From Zhouia amylolytica (GTDB taxonomy: Bacteria; Bacteroidota; Bacteroidia; Flavobacteriales; Flavobacteriaceae): a stretch of DNA of 64,000 nucleotides. Below, in pieces: positions 42,660 through 50,939 of this stretch. Where the stretch lies: positions 1 through 64,000 of the forward strand of contig NZ_FPAG01000009.1 in assembly GCF_900116365.1 (NCBI RefSeq). The letters run 5' to 3'. Made by a program: the position numbers and the translations under genes. The first letter of the stretch is position 1. Each line of letters opens with the position of its first letter. Below the pieces are notes generated by a model. The model ran no database searches. It was not told where the DNA came from and worked only from the letters and a program-made list of their open reading frames with translations.

Positions 42660-43889
42660 CTATTCGTCTCTTAGTGCAACTATCGGCTTAATTCTAGCGG
42701 CACGTTTAGCAGGAATATACCCTGCTATAGCTCCGGCAATAATTAAAATAAAGGTTGCCACGATTGCTGTATTAATATTTATATAAGGATTGGTTATAAA
42801 ATAATCCTTTAGCGTATTTCCCAGTGAGTTTAATAATACCACACCAATAACCATCCCTATATATCCTGCGATGGTTGTTATGAAAACAGCTTCAAGGAGA
42901 ATCATTGAAATAACAGCTCTTGGGGTTGCGCCTAATGCTTTTCGAACTCCTATTTCTTTGGTACGCTCTTTAACAATAAACACCATGATATTACTGATTC
43001 CAATAATACCTGCTATAATTGTTCCGAATGCCACAAACAAAACTATTAGCTGAAGAACTCCAGCAAATTGTTGATTTTGTTTTAATTGATCTGCTACATT
43101 ACGAATGAAAATTGCTCTTTGATCTTCAGGGCTTATATTATGTTTTTCTTTCAGAAACTTATTCAAGCTTTTTTCAAAAGCCATAGCGCCGGGATACCCT
43201 ATCTCTTGTTTAAATCCTAAAATTATTTGATCAACTTTATCTGTATTTTTCTCAATAAGTTGTCTGGTAGTATACGGTATATAAATATATCTTTCTTCAT
43301 TATCTCCTCCATCGTCCTGAAAAACTCCGATCACCTTAAATGCACGACCGCCAAGGTCTATATATTTTCCGATGGCATTGGCAGTACCGAAAAGATCCTT
43401 TTCCACAAGTCGCCCTATAACTGCATAGCGGGTGCGCTCTAAAACATCATTTTCATTAAGATAACGGCCTTTCATCATTATAGTCTTTTCATTATACTGA
43501 TGAGCAGGACCAACAGCTCTGGTGTTATAATTATTAGACTCGCCTTTATACTTCACCAAAGCACTTCTACTTATTCTTGGAGTTATATACTCCAGAAACA
43601 TTGGAAAGTTTTTCTTTATATCATCAAGATCATCATTCTTGAATTCTATATTCCTATTAGACTTGAAACCTTTGTAAGGCATTGAAGTTCTACCGGCAAA
43701 AACGAAAAATGTATTGGTAGCATCGTCCATAAAAAACTCGTTAAAAGTGTTTTTAAGACCATTACCAAAACCATAAAGAACAACGAAGATTAAAATTCCG
43801 AGTGCTACTGTAAAACCAGACAAAAATGTACGAAGTTTATTTTTGCTAATGGTTTCAAAGATTTCTTTCCAAAGATCTCTACTAAACAT
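42660..43889 (-). CDS. MacB-like ABC transporter permease, first copy
   Basis: A 409-residue permease with the same layout as its neighbour: N-terminal helix, periplasmic MacB_PCD domain, and FtsX domain with VKERTKEIGVRKALGATPRAV. Its start overlaps the stop region of the ATPase gene by 8 bases. Having two different permeases with one ATPase differs from E. coli MacB, where ATPase and permease are one chain that forms a homodimer. Confidence 0.92.
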   Translation of the reverse strand: MFSRDLWKEIFETISKNKLRTFLSGFTVALGILIFVVLYGFGNGLKNTFNEFFMDDATNTFFVFAGRTSMPYKGFKSNRNIEFKNDDLDDIKKNFPMFLEYITPRISRSALVKYKGESNNYNTRAVGPAHQYNEKTIMMKGRYLNENDVLERTRYAVIGRLVEKDLFGTANAIGKYIDLGGRAFKVIGVFQDDGGDNEERYIYIPYTTRQLIEKNTDKVDQIILGFKQEIGYPGAMAFEKSLNKFLKEKHNISPEDQRAIFIRNVADQLKQNQQFAGVLQLIVLFVAFGTIIAGIIGISNIMVFIVKERTKEIGVRKALGATPRAVISMILLEAVFITTIAGYIGMVIGVVLLNSLGNTLKDYFITNPYININTAIVATFILIIAGAIAGYIPAKRAARIKPIVALRDE

Positions 43890-44583
43890 ATTCAGCAGCC
43901 ATTACCTGATTAACCAATTCATCTTTTTCTATAACCCCATCTTTCAGATGTACAATTCGTTTACACATGTTAGCGATATCTGGTTCATGAGTAACTACTA
44001 AAATTGTATTCCCTTCTTGATTGATCTTTTGAATCAGATCCATCACTTCATAAGAAGTTTTACTATCCAAGGCTCCCGTAGGCTCATCTGCCAATAGAAC
44101 TTTTGGTTCAGCCGCCATTGCTCTGGCAATTGCCACACGTTGTTTTTGTCCTCCTGAGAGTTCATTCGGGTGATGATATGCCCAATCCCTAAGTCCAACT
44201 CTTTCGAGATATTTCATAGCTTTATCCTGACGTTCTTTTCTGGGCATTCTTTGATAATACAAAGGCAGAGCTACATTTTCAAGAGCTGTTTTGTAGTTAA
44301 TTAAGTTAAAAGACTGAAAAATAAATCCAAGGAATTTATTTCGATATTGGGCTGCCTTGGTTTCATTGAGATTTTTAATAGGAACTCCATCAAGCATATA
44401 TGTGCCGGTGTCCATTGTATCCAGCATTCCCAATATGTTTAAAAGTGTAGATTTACCGGAACCTGAAGAGCCCATGATTGCTACCAGCTCTCCTTCTTTA
44501 ACTGAAAAATTTATTCCTTTAAGTACATGCAGCACATTAGACCCCATTTTATAGGATTTGTGCAGGTCATTTATTTCAATCAT
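43882..44583 (-). CDS. ABC transporter ATP-binding protein (MacB/LolD type)
   Basis: Cytosolic ATPase subunit of 233 residues. It has Walker [10 protein letters not shown] (about 39-47), the signature [16 protein letters not shown] (about 143-158), Walker [16 protein letters not shown] and the switch histidine in VTHEP. It is the first gene of the exporter operon and powers the two downstream FtsX/MacB-type permeases. The exported substrate is unknown. Candidates from the family are macrolides, lipoproteins, peptides or siderophores. Confidence 0.95.
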   Translation of the reverse strand: MIEINDLHKSYKMGSNVLHVLKGINFSVKEGELVAIMGSSGSGKSTLLNILGMLDTMDTGTYMLDGVPIKNLNETKAAQYRNKFLGFIFQSFNLINYKTALENVALPLYYQRMPRKERQDKAMKYLERVGLRDWAYHHPNELSGGQKQRVAIARAMAAEPKVLLADEPTGALDSKTSYEVMDLIQKINQEGNTILVVTHEPDIANMCKRIVHLKDGVIEKDELVNQVMAAEYV

Positions 44584-44732
44584 GGTTAGTGTAGTTTTAC
44601 CTTACAATTTAAGCACTTCTCAACAATTAAATAATAAAATAATGTTAAGAGCCTCAATCTTTTGTTCTACCCATAAGACTACACAACCCTATAAATGTTA
44701 CATTTAAAGTGAAAAAATATTAAAAAAGCTTG

Positions 44733-44942
44733 TTACCCTTTTAATTTGCGGTATATGAAATAACCTAAGGCTCCCATCAAAATATAAGGGACTGCCATTA
44801 AATAGACAATACCATCGTTGATCGCCTCGGCTACCTCTTGCTTTTCTCCACTTTCCAGAACGGCTCTGCACATAGCACATTGAGCGTCTGCAACGGCAGG
44901 AACAAGCAACAAAAACATAATAACCAACACTAACTTCTTCAT
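44733..44942 (-). CDS. small membrane protein with CAMC motif
   Basis: A 69-residue protein with a signal peptide (1-20), then QCAMCRAVLESGEKQEVAEA with a CxxC pair right after the cleavage region, and one C-terminal transmembrane helix (about 45-64, VYLMAVPYILMGALGYFIY). It is the last gene of the SCO operon, 21 bases after the DUF420 gene. The exposed thiol pair and this neighbourhood suggest copper binding or thiol redox in cytochrome oxidase assembly. That is an inference; I do not recognise a named family. Confidence 0.7.
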   Translation of the reverse strand: MKKLVLVIMFLLLVPAVADAQCAMCRAVLESGEKQEVAEAINDGIVYLMAVPYILMGALGYFIYRKLKG

Positions 44943-44963
44943 GGAAAACTCTTTATTACAAAT

Positions 44964-45506
44964 TTAAGCATAATAGGGCGAAATCATTAAATAGACCACC
45001 ACTCCTGTAATAGCCACATACAACCATATTGGAAAAGCTATTTTTGCGATCTTCTTATGTTTATCAAAAACCCTGGCCAAAGCCCTTACATAGGTTATCA
45101 ACACCAATGGAATAATTGCTATCGAAAGAACTATATGGCTAATTAAAATAAAGAAATACACATAGCGTATGGCTCCTTCACCACCAAAAGGAGTAGAATC
45201 GGAGGTCATGTGATAGGCGACATACATTACCAAAAAACTAACAGATAGTGCAATACATAATTTCATAAGATTTTCATGTAATTTCACTTTACCATTTTTT
45301 ATGGCAAAAAACGCCATAATCAGAACGCATGCAGTTATCCCATTAATGGTTGCATAAATTGGTGGTAAAAAGGATAAAGGTTCTACATTAAAACCATAAT
45401 CTTTCAGTTTAACGCCAAATAAAATTGCCACCACCAATGGAATAGCAATTGACAGGATTATAATCCACTTATTATATTTTTTCTCAACAGTCGTTACCTC
45501 ACTCAT
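44964..45506 (-). CDS. DUF420 membrane protein
   Basis: A 180-residue inner-membrane protein with five hydrophobic helices. It carries the DUF420 pattern YVAYHMTSDSTPFGGEGAIRYVYF and then ISHIVLSIAIIPLVLITYVRALA. Histidines in helices 3 and 4 could face a haem or metal. DUF420 proteins are relatives of the CtaM-type oxidase assembly factors and are regularly encoded beside SCO1, as here (3-base gap). The precise role is unproven. Confidence 0.85.
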   Translation of the reverse strand: MSEVTTVEKKYNKWIIILSIAIPLVVAILFGVKLKDYGFNVEPLSFLPPIYATINGITACVLIMAFFAIKNGKVKLHENLMKLCIALSVSFLVMYVAYHMTSDSTPFGGEGAIRYVYFFILISHIVLSIAIIPLVLITYVRALARVFDKHKKIAKIAFPIWLYVAITGVVVYLMISPYYA

Positions 45507-45509
45507 GCG

Positions 45510-46193
45510 CTACTCGTTTAAAAGTTGTTTAATGTCTTCTTTAAGTAATTCTATATCTCCACCATCTCCATTTTCGCCTACTCCATCATAATACACCTTA
45601 GGATTGCCAAACTGATCTGTTCTACAAGTGATATTTCCCTCTTTATCAATTAAAGCAAAAAGTCCTGAATGCTCAAAACCACCTTCTACATTGGCATTTT
45701 GCCCAGCATAAAGGTTAAAACCTGTATTGGACAAGCCATAAATCATTTCACGATCTCCCGTTAGTAAGTTCCAGTTCGGATGGGTAATACCATATTTCTG
45801 AGCATACTCTTTTAACACTTCGGGGGTGTCGTTTTTAGGATTTATGGTAAATGAGGCCACTCCAAAATCATTCTCATTACGGAAGGACTCCTGTAACTTC
45901 AGCATATTTGTATTCATGATCGGGCAAATGGTAGGACACGTAGTAAAAAAGAACTCTACAACATACACTTTACCAGCATAATATTTATCAGAAATCGTAT
46001 CATTGTTCTGATTAATAAATGTGAAAGCAGGGACTTTACCTAATTTGACTAACTCAGCCTTTTTTTGACCAACCTTATGGCGGTCTTCATCAACCACATC
46101 ATTATCTTTAATTCTGTTTACAATCTCCGGGATAAAGATGATTCCGAATATCAGAATAACCAATCCAACCCATATATATGATTTGTTTTTCAC
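45510..46193 (-). CDS. SCO1/SenC-family copper chaperone
   Basis: A 227-residue protein with an N-terminal membrane anchor (about 7-25) and a thioredoxin-like periplasmic domain. The copper-binding motif TTCPTICP supplies Cys86 and Cys90, and His175 in GGFEHSG is the third ligand, all as in SCO1. It delivers copper to or reduces the CuA site of cytochrome oxidase subunit II. The start is a GTG; no ATG is available in frame nearby. It lies 18 bases after a related gene that lacks the cysteines. Confidence 0.93.
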   Translation of the reverse strand: MKNKSYIWVGLVILIFGIIFIPEIVNRIKDNDVVDEDRHKVGQKKAELVKLGKVPAFTFINQNNDTISDKYYAGKVYVVEFFFTTCPTICPIMNTNMLKLQESFRNENDFGVASFTINPKNDTPEVLKEYAQKYGITHPNWNLLTGDREMIYGLSNTGFNLYAGQNANVEGGFEHSGLFALIDKEGNITCRTDQFGNPKVYYDGVGENGDGGDIELLKEDIKQLLNE

Positions 46194-46211
46194 AATCTAA
46201 AATTTTATTAA

Positions 46212-46898
46212 TTATCGCTTATCCACTTTTTTTAAATACGAGTCTCTCTTACCTGACTGTTCTTCGTCATTCTTCTTAAGAGCCATCCTGTATTCGGCAA
46301 GAACTATTTTAATGTCATCAATCATTTTATTATTGATCTCAGCTACAGAGGTCGTATTATAGCCATAAAGGACCCCTCCTGAAACATCTTCATCATCGGT
46401 TCTGCCCCTTAGGTTTAATTTTTTATCAATAATATAAGCATAGGGATTACCTAAATGATCGTCCAGGTCCGTATCTGTTTTTAAACTATTAAAAAACGAC
46501 GCTATCTGACTGTCTGTTCCGAACACAAAATTCCAATTAGCTGTATCCGTTAAGAAGCTAAGCTCAGCCTTCAGATCTTTGGCATCATGCTCAGCACCTA
46601 CTGGAAAAACGGCTACCAATTGAAAATCTTCAAAACCATTAAATCGCTTATAAATTTTTTCATTAAGATTTAAAGCATTGTTCTTTTTATTCAGGACATC
46701 ATTTCCAAAAAAACTAAGAACAGTAATCTTATCCTTTAAGCTAACTGATGATCCATCTAAATTTTCGAATTCATTAATATCATCTACTCGTTCAGACAGT
46801 ATTGGTAATTTTGCAAAGTTGTTGACTCCAGATGCAAAAAAAAGATAGACAACAATTGGAAGGATAAAAAGTACAGCAAGTACCAGGGACTTTTTCAT
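46212..46898 (-). CDS. membrane-anchored SCO-like protein without CxxxC
   Basis: A 228-residue protein with an N-terminal anchor (about 5-23) and a thioredoxin-like domain. The strand that carries CxxxC in SCO1 reads VLSFFGNDVLNKKNNALN (about 59-76), with no cysteine at all, while a later His in DLDDHLGNPYAYIIDKK is at the place of the SCO1 histidine. The C-terminus is charged. It is the first gene of the SCO operon. A chaperone or scaffold role with SCO1 is possible, but copper binding in the SCO1 manner is not. Confidence 0.75.
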   Translation of the reverse strand: MKKSLVLAVLFILPIVVYLFFASGVNNFAKLPILSERVDDINEFENLDGSSVSLKDKITVLSFFGNDVLNKKNNALNLNEKIYKRFNGFEDFQLVAVFPVGAEHDAKDLKAELSFLTDTANWNFVFGTDSQIASFFNSLKTDTDLDDHLGNPYAYIIDKKLNLRGRTDDEDVSGGVLYGYNTTSVAEINNKMIDDIKIVLAEYRMALKKNDEEQSGKRDSYLKKVDKR

Positions 46899-46927
46899 TT
46901 ACTATTTGTTTTCGGTACAAAAATAAA

Positions 46928-46948
46928 AAAGACGGTTTAAAACCGTCT
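46928..46948 (-). terminator. terminator of the cytochrome oxidase operon
   Basis: AAGACGGTTT (46928-46937) and AAACCGTCTT (46939-46948) form a hairpin. Read on the minus strand it is followed by TTTTTATTTTT. It lies 30 bases after the subunit IV-like gene and just upstream of the SCO operon. Confidence 0.85.
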
Positions 46949-46978
46949 TGAAAGTATTGTTAAAAGTGCATATAGTGT

Positions 46979-47362
46979 TTAGAAGTTCCAAGTTACGAAA
47001 CCATCTTTATACACTTCATAAATATAATCTCCTTCAACTAATAGGATAAATACCAAATAAGGTATTAAAATAACTAAAGGCAATACCAAAGACCACTTAA
47101 AACCGGCCTTTTCATCACGCAGGTGCATAAAATCCCAAGCGATGTAATATGCTTTTACAATAGTTAATCCAATAAAAATCCAGTTTAACAACTTCATCCC
47201 TAACACTTTTGTCAAAGACCATTCTGGCCTAACAATACCAAGTGCTACCTCGACTGCTGTTATAATGGAAAGTAAGATTAAAACTCCCCATATTTTTTGA
47301 ACGTTACTCTTAAAATTTAACGTTCCTCTAAAAATTGCAAGTTTATGATTATCGTGTGCCAT
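46979..47362 (-). CDS. cytochrome c oxidase subunit IV-like protein
   Basis: Inner-membrane protein of 127 residues with three predicted helices (about 20-42, 52-72, 84-106), of the prokaryotic cytochrome C oxidase subunit IV/CyoD type that stabilises the oxidase. The start is the ATG at 47362 (MAHDNHKLAIFRG). A longer reading begins at a TTG inside the neighbouring gene and is not credible. The gap to the upstream subunit III gene is 23 bases, within the cyoE-cox operon. Confidence 0.85.
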   Translation of the reverse strand: MAHDNHKLAIFRGTLNFKSNVQKIWGVLILLSIITAVEVALGIVRPEWSLTKVLGMKLLNWIFIGLTIVKAYYIAWDFMHLRDEKAGFKWSLVLPLVILIPYLVFILLVEGDYIYEVYKDGFVTWNF

Positions 47363-47385
47363 TGTTTTTTTTCTAATTTCAATTA

Positions 47386-48363
47386 TTATACAAGGTAGAA
47401 GAATGTAAATACAAACACCCAAACTAAATCTACAAAGTGCCAGTACAACCCAACTTTTTCAACCATTTCATAATGCCCTCTTCTTTCGTAAGTCCCTATT
47501 ATCACATTAAAGAATATAATAATATTAATTACAATTCCTGAGAACACGTGGAATCCGTGGAATCCGGTGATAAAGAAAAAGAAGTCTGCGAACAATGGAT
47601 GTCCATATTCGTTACGCGTAAGGTTAGCTCCTTCTACCACTAGTTTTGCATCTTTAAGTGCCTCTAGCGATTCTTCTCTTGAAAGTACTTCTTTTTTGTG
47701 ACCTGTTTCATCAAAGAAAGCAGTTTTCACTAAAACATTCGGATGACTTTTAACACCCTCAACAACTTCATTTATTGTATAAGATGGAAGCGACCCTTCT
47801 GATTGAAACCAAAAAGCATCTTTGCGCTCTAACCTATCTCTTTCTGATGGAATTGTGGTAGCGAACTCTTCTAATGCGATTCTCTTTCCTGTATCGGCAT
47901 TCACAAACTGAAGGATATTCCCTCCTTTGGTTTCAACTGCGCCATAGTCTCCCTTAATAAAGGTTGCCCATTCCCACGCCTGAGAACCTACGAATATTAA
48001 ACCACCAATGATGGTAGCAAACATGTACCATGTTACTTTAGTCTTTTTCATTTTATGCCCGGCATCAACGGCAAGCACCATCGTCACTGATGACATAATT
48101 AGAATAAAGGTCATAAAGGCCACATAATACATTGGATAATTACCATGAAAGAAAGGAACGTGCGTAAACACTTCATCGGCAATTGGCCAAATTTCAATAA
48201 ATTTAAATCTTGAGAATCCGTAAGACACTAAAAACCCTGAGAATGTAAGAGCATCTGAGACGATGAAAAACCACATCATCATTTTACCGTAACTTGCTCT
48301 TAACGGCTCATTTCCGCCTCCCCAAACTTTTTCTTTAGATTCTGTAGTAACCGTAGCTTCCAT
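47386..48363 (-). CDS. cytochrome c oxidase subunit III, long form
   Basis: Inner-membrane oxidase subunit of 325 residues. Seven helices are present in two blocks: 28-50, 75-97, 104-132 before, and about 240-325 after, a hydrophilic insertion of roughly 100 residues (about 137-240) that standard subunit III lacks. The second block has FFFITGFHGFHVFSGI and VGLYWHFVDLVWVFVF, the conserved subunit III motifs. It follows a shorter subunit III-like gene in the same operon. Confidence 0.92.
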   Translation of the reverse strand: MEATVTTESKEKVWGGGNEPLRASYGKMMMWFFIVSDALTFSGFLVSYGFSRFKFIEIWPIADEVFTHVPFFHGNYPMYYVAFMTFILIMSSVTMVLAVDAGHKMKKTKVTWYMFATIIGGLIFVGSQAWEWATFIKGDYGAVETKGGNILQFVNADTGKRIALEEFATTIPSERDRLERKDAFWFQSEGSLPSYTINEVVEGVKSHPNVLVKTAFFDETGHKKEVLSREESLEALKDAKLVVEGANLTRNEYGHPLFADFFFFITGFHGFHVFSGIVINIIIFFNVIIGTYERRGHYEMVEKVGLYWHFVDLVWVFVFTFFYLV

Positions 48364-48415
48364 ATACGTGTTAATCTGGTTATGTTTAAAAATTTGTCAA
48401 ATTTACGTTTTTTCT

Positions 48416-48997
48416 TTATCTAAAGAAATAGAAAAACAAAATCAAATATACCCATAAAAAGTCAAGAAAGTGCCAAAACATCGCACCTAACTCTAAACCA
48501 AGGGTTTGACCAGGTTTATACTTTTCTTTAAAATGATTATAAATTACCACCAAAAGCACCAACAGGCCTGCGATTACGTGAACTATATGCGAAAAAACTA
48601 TAGCATATAAAAAAGATGTGGTAATTGTACTTTCGCTTCCTGTAAAATAATAGCCGTTTGCAATTATTTCTGAAAATCCGGCGAACTGCAACAAAACAAA
48701 AGCAACACCTAAGGCAAGGGTTACCAATAATAAATTAGTAGTTTTAGATTTATCACCGTTTTGTATAGCCTTTTTTGCCAAATGAAAAGTCAAACTACTT
48801 AACAAAATAGCAGCGGTACTTATATAAAAGGAAGTTGGAATCTGGAAATCCGAAATCCAATCGGGTCTGGATTTACTCACCACATAAGCACTTGTTAGCC
48901 CTGCAAACATCATTGCCAAACTTACCATTCCAAACCAAAGCATCATTTTTTTGGCTCTACCTTGCTTTTCAACAAAAGTTCCCTGAGTTAAATCCAT
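48416..48997 (-). CDS. cytochrome c oxidase subunit III, short form
   Basis: A 193-residue membrane protein with five helices and the C-terminal subunit III signature ELGAMFWHFLDFLWVYLILF. It lacks the first two helices of the classic seven-helix subunit III, as five-helix forms do. The neighbouring long form lies 52 bases downstream. Both probably belong to haem-copper oxidases whose subunits I and II lie outside this window. Confidence 0.92.
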   Translation of the reverse strand: MDLTQGTFVEKQGRAKKMMLWFGMVSLAMMFAGLTSAYVVSKSRPDWISDFQIPTSFYISTAAILLSSLTFHLAKKAIQNGDKSKTTNLLLVTLALGVAFVLLQFAGFSEIIANGYYFTGSESTITTSFLYAIVFSHIVHVIAGLLVLLVVIYNHFKEKYKPGQTLGLELGAMFWHFLDFLWVYLILFFYFFR

Positions 48998-49001
48998 CTA
49001 T

Positions 49002-49907
49002 CTAAGCTAAATATTTATCTATTACGTAAACAACTTGTATCACCGTGATATATAAAACACTTGCAAGCATTAAACTTCTTGCGGCTTTATTATCTTGAAC
49101 CTGGTATAATTTAAACGCAAAAACCAACATTACCAGACCTAAAAGGAATATAACGATAGCTGATGGTATTGACAAATGTAAATCACCAGTTATTCCGGTT
49201 ACAGGTATTACAGAAACCACAAGCATCCAAATAGTATACATAATAATTTGTAATGCGGTGGTTTTATCTTTTTTTCCAGTAGGCAACATTTTAAATCCTG
49301 CCTTTTTGTAATCTTCATCCAACATCCAACCAATAGCCCAGAAATGAGGAAATTGCCAAAAAAACTGTATCATAAACAGGGTCCCAGGCTCAATTCCAAA
49401 ATCATTTGTAGCAGCAACCCAACCTAACATAAAGGGAATAGCACCCGGAAAAGCACCTACAAATACGGCTAATGGAGAAATCGTCTTTAGAGGGGTATAC
49501 ATACATGTATACATAAAAATGGATATCGCTCCAAACATAGCCGTTTTAGGATTCACTATATACAAAGCAGTAATACCACATAAGGTAAACAGACTTGCTA
49601 TAACAAAGGCTACTTGTACTGACATTCTACCTGATGGTATAGGTCTGTTTTTAGTACGCTTCATTAAAGCATCTAAATCCTTTTCTATAATTTGGTTGAA
49701 TGTGTTTGAAGCCCCCACCATAAAATAACCTCCGAATGCAAGTAAAAGCAACGGCTGTAATTGTATCTGATCTGCACCAAGCAGATATCCCGCTAATGAA
49801 GAAAACACAACACTTACCGAAAGACCTACTTTGGTAATTTGCTTAAAATCATCAAATATAAGGGCAAACGACTGTGTTTTTGTTGCAGTACTCAATACAG
49901 TTTTCAT
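49002..49907 (-). CDS. cyoE: protohaem IX farnesyltransferase (haem O synthase)
   Basis: UbiA-family membrane enzyme of 301 residues that adds a farnesyl group to haem B to make haem O for the terminal oxidase. The Asp-rich motif NQIIEKDLDALMKRTKNRP (about 73-91) and the second motif LDEDYKKAGFKMLP (about 187-200) bind the prenyl diphosphate. Nine hydrophobic helices are expected. The ATG at 49907 is preferred over a TTG one codon upstream. It is the first gene of the cox operon, with a well-formed promoter 23 bases upstream; the short subunit III gene begins 4 bases after its stop. Confidence 0.95.
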   Translation of the reverse strand: MKTVLSTATKTQSFALIFDDFKQITKVGLSVSVVFSSLAGYLLGADQIQLQPLLLLAFGGYFMVGASNTFNQIIEKDLDALMKRTKNRPIPSGRMSVQVAFVIASLFTLCGITALYIVNPKTAMFGAISIFMYTCMYTPLKTISPLAVFVGAFPGAIPFMLGWVAATNDFGIEPGTLFMIQFFWQFPHFWAIGWMLDEDYKKAGFKMLPTGKKDKTTALQIIMYTIWMLVVSVIPVTGITGDLHLSIPSAIVIFLLGLVMLVFAFKLYQVQDNKAARSLMLASVLYITVIQVVYVIDKYLA

Positions 49908-49929
49908 CAAATCTTTTCTAAATCGGCTG

Positions 49930-49960
49930 CAAAGATACTGTACAAAAGCTATTTATGCAA
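49930..49960 (-). promoter_or_regulatory. promoter of the cyoE-cox operon
   Basis: On the minus strand, TTG (49958-49960), 20 bases of spacer and TATCTTTG (49930-49937) match the Bacteroidota -33/-7 promoter. It lies 22 bases upstream of the cyoE ATG. Confidence 0.65.
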
Positions 49961-50015
49961 TCTTTAAACAGCGTTCTAATGTTAAACTCTAAGGTGAAGC
50001 CGTTATAAAATGAAA

Positions 50016-50038
50016 AAAGTCCCGCTATGCGGGACTTT
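50016..50038 (-). terminator. terminator of the second tonB gene
   Basis: AAAGTCCCGC (50016-50025), TAT, GCGGGACTTT (50029-50038), with a T-run on the minus strand, 4 bases after the stop. Confidence 0.92.
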
Positions 50039-50041
50039 AAT

Positions 50042-50827
50042 TTATTGTACCTTAAAGACAATCGGTTTTAGAAAAATAACAGAAACATCTTTATTTCGTT
50101 GCTTCCCGGGAGTCATTTGTGGTATTAATTTAATGACTCTTTCTGCCTCTTCCTCCAACACCTTATGAGGGGCACGAATTTTAATTTCTTCAACCTGCCC
50201 CTCCTGATTAATCTTAAATTGAGCATAAATTCTTTGAATCCCTTCAAGACCATATTCCCCTGCAATAGAGGTGTCAAAATTTCGTTGTACAATCTTATTA
50301 ATTGCATCACTCATACATTCTCTTCGCTCTTTATTACTCTGCAAGGTCTCACACCCAGGGAACACAGGCACTATCTCTACTTTGTCCCATGCCACGACAG
50401 GCATTTCTATTTCATCCGGATCTTCATAAACAATATCGTCGGTATTAAGATCCTCCACCGGCTCCTTCTCATTCTTGAACTCTTCATCCTGATCTACGAC
50501 AGTCTTATCATCAACCACCTTAATATCATCTATGAGCTTTACGGTTTGTTTTTGTGGTTGAATTTTTTCTTTAACCTCCTGTTCAACCTTAAACTCTGTC
50601 ATTTCATACGTTTGATCTTCTTCGATCACGACGGGTTCAGTGTTTACATAACTGGTGACCGCAAAAGTTGCTTCTATTGCAAAATATGCAACTGCTAAAC
50701 TAATTACTAAACCGATTTGAAATCTCAAGACTTCATTTTTTGGTAAATTAGCATCATGCTTAGAATACTTTCTTAAACGCGAATCGCTGCCACGAGACTC
50801 GTTTAAATTGTTAGTGTTTGTTTCCAT
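50042..50827 (-). CDS. TonB-family energy transducer, second copy
   Basis: A 261-residue TonB-like protein from the ATG at 50827 (METNTNNL). It has a cytoplasmic head, one membrane helix (about 32-55, IGLVISLAVAYFAIEATFAV), an acidic periplasmic linker (about 60-155) and a C-terminal TonB domain (about 165-260, with GIQRIYAQFKINQEGQVEEI). It passes proton-motive force from ExbB/ExbD to SusC-type receptors. Earlier in-frame TTG codons lie inside a terminator hairpin and are rejected. It is separated from the first tonB by that terminator. Confidence 0.9.
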   Translation of the reverse strand: METNTNNLNESRGSDSRLRKYSKHDANLPKNEVLRFQIGLVISLAVAYFAIEATFAVTSYVNTEPVVIEEDQTYEMTEFKVEQEVKEKIQPQKQTVKLIDDIKVVDDKTVVDQDEEFKNEKEPVEDLNTDDIVYEDPDEIEMPVVAWDKVEIVPVFPGCETLQSNKERRECMSDAINKIVQRNFDTSIAGEYGLEGIQRIYAQFKINQEGQVEEIKIRAPHKVLEEEAERVIKLIPQMTPGKQRNKDVSVIFLKPIVFKVQ

Positions 50828-50888
50828 AATGTTTTTTGATATAAATGTTAATACACTAAAAACAAGCACAATAAGCATACCAAAAAAG

Positions 50889-50918
50889 AAAAACCCGAGC
50901 AATTGCTCGGGTTTTTAC
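50889..50918 (-). terminator. terminator between the two tonB genes
   Basis: AAAACCCGAGCAA and TTGCTCGGGTTTT form a perfect palindrome (about 50890-50915), with a T-run on the minus strand. It lies 24 bases after the first tonB stop. Confidence 0.92.
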
Positions 50919-50939
50919 TTATATCGTTGTAAGTATATT

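Noticed and set aside
47363-47422. N-terminal extension of the subunit IV-like gene from a TTG
   Set aside because: It overlaps the end of the upstream subunit III gene. The ATG at 47362 starts a typical small oxidase subunit.
50165-50698. Long open frame antisense to the second tonB gene
   Set aside because: It is a shadow of the acidic, compositionally biased tonB linker on the other strand, with no protein likeness.
50828-50902. N-terminal extension of the second tonB gene (25 extra codons from a TTG)
   Set aside because: The extension runs into the perfect terminator hairpin at 50890-50915. The ATG at 50827 gives a normal TonB N-terminus.
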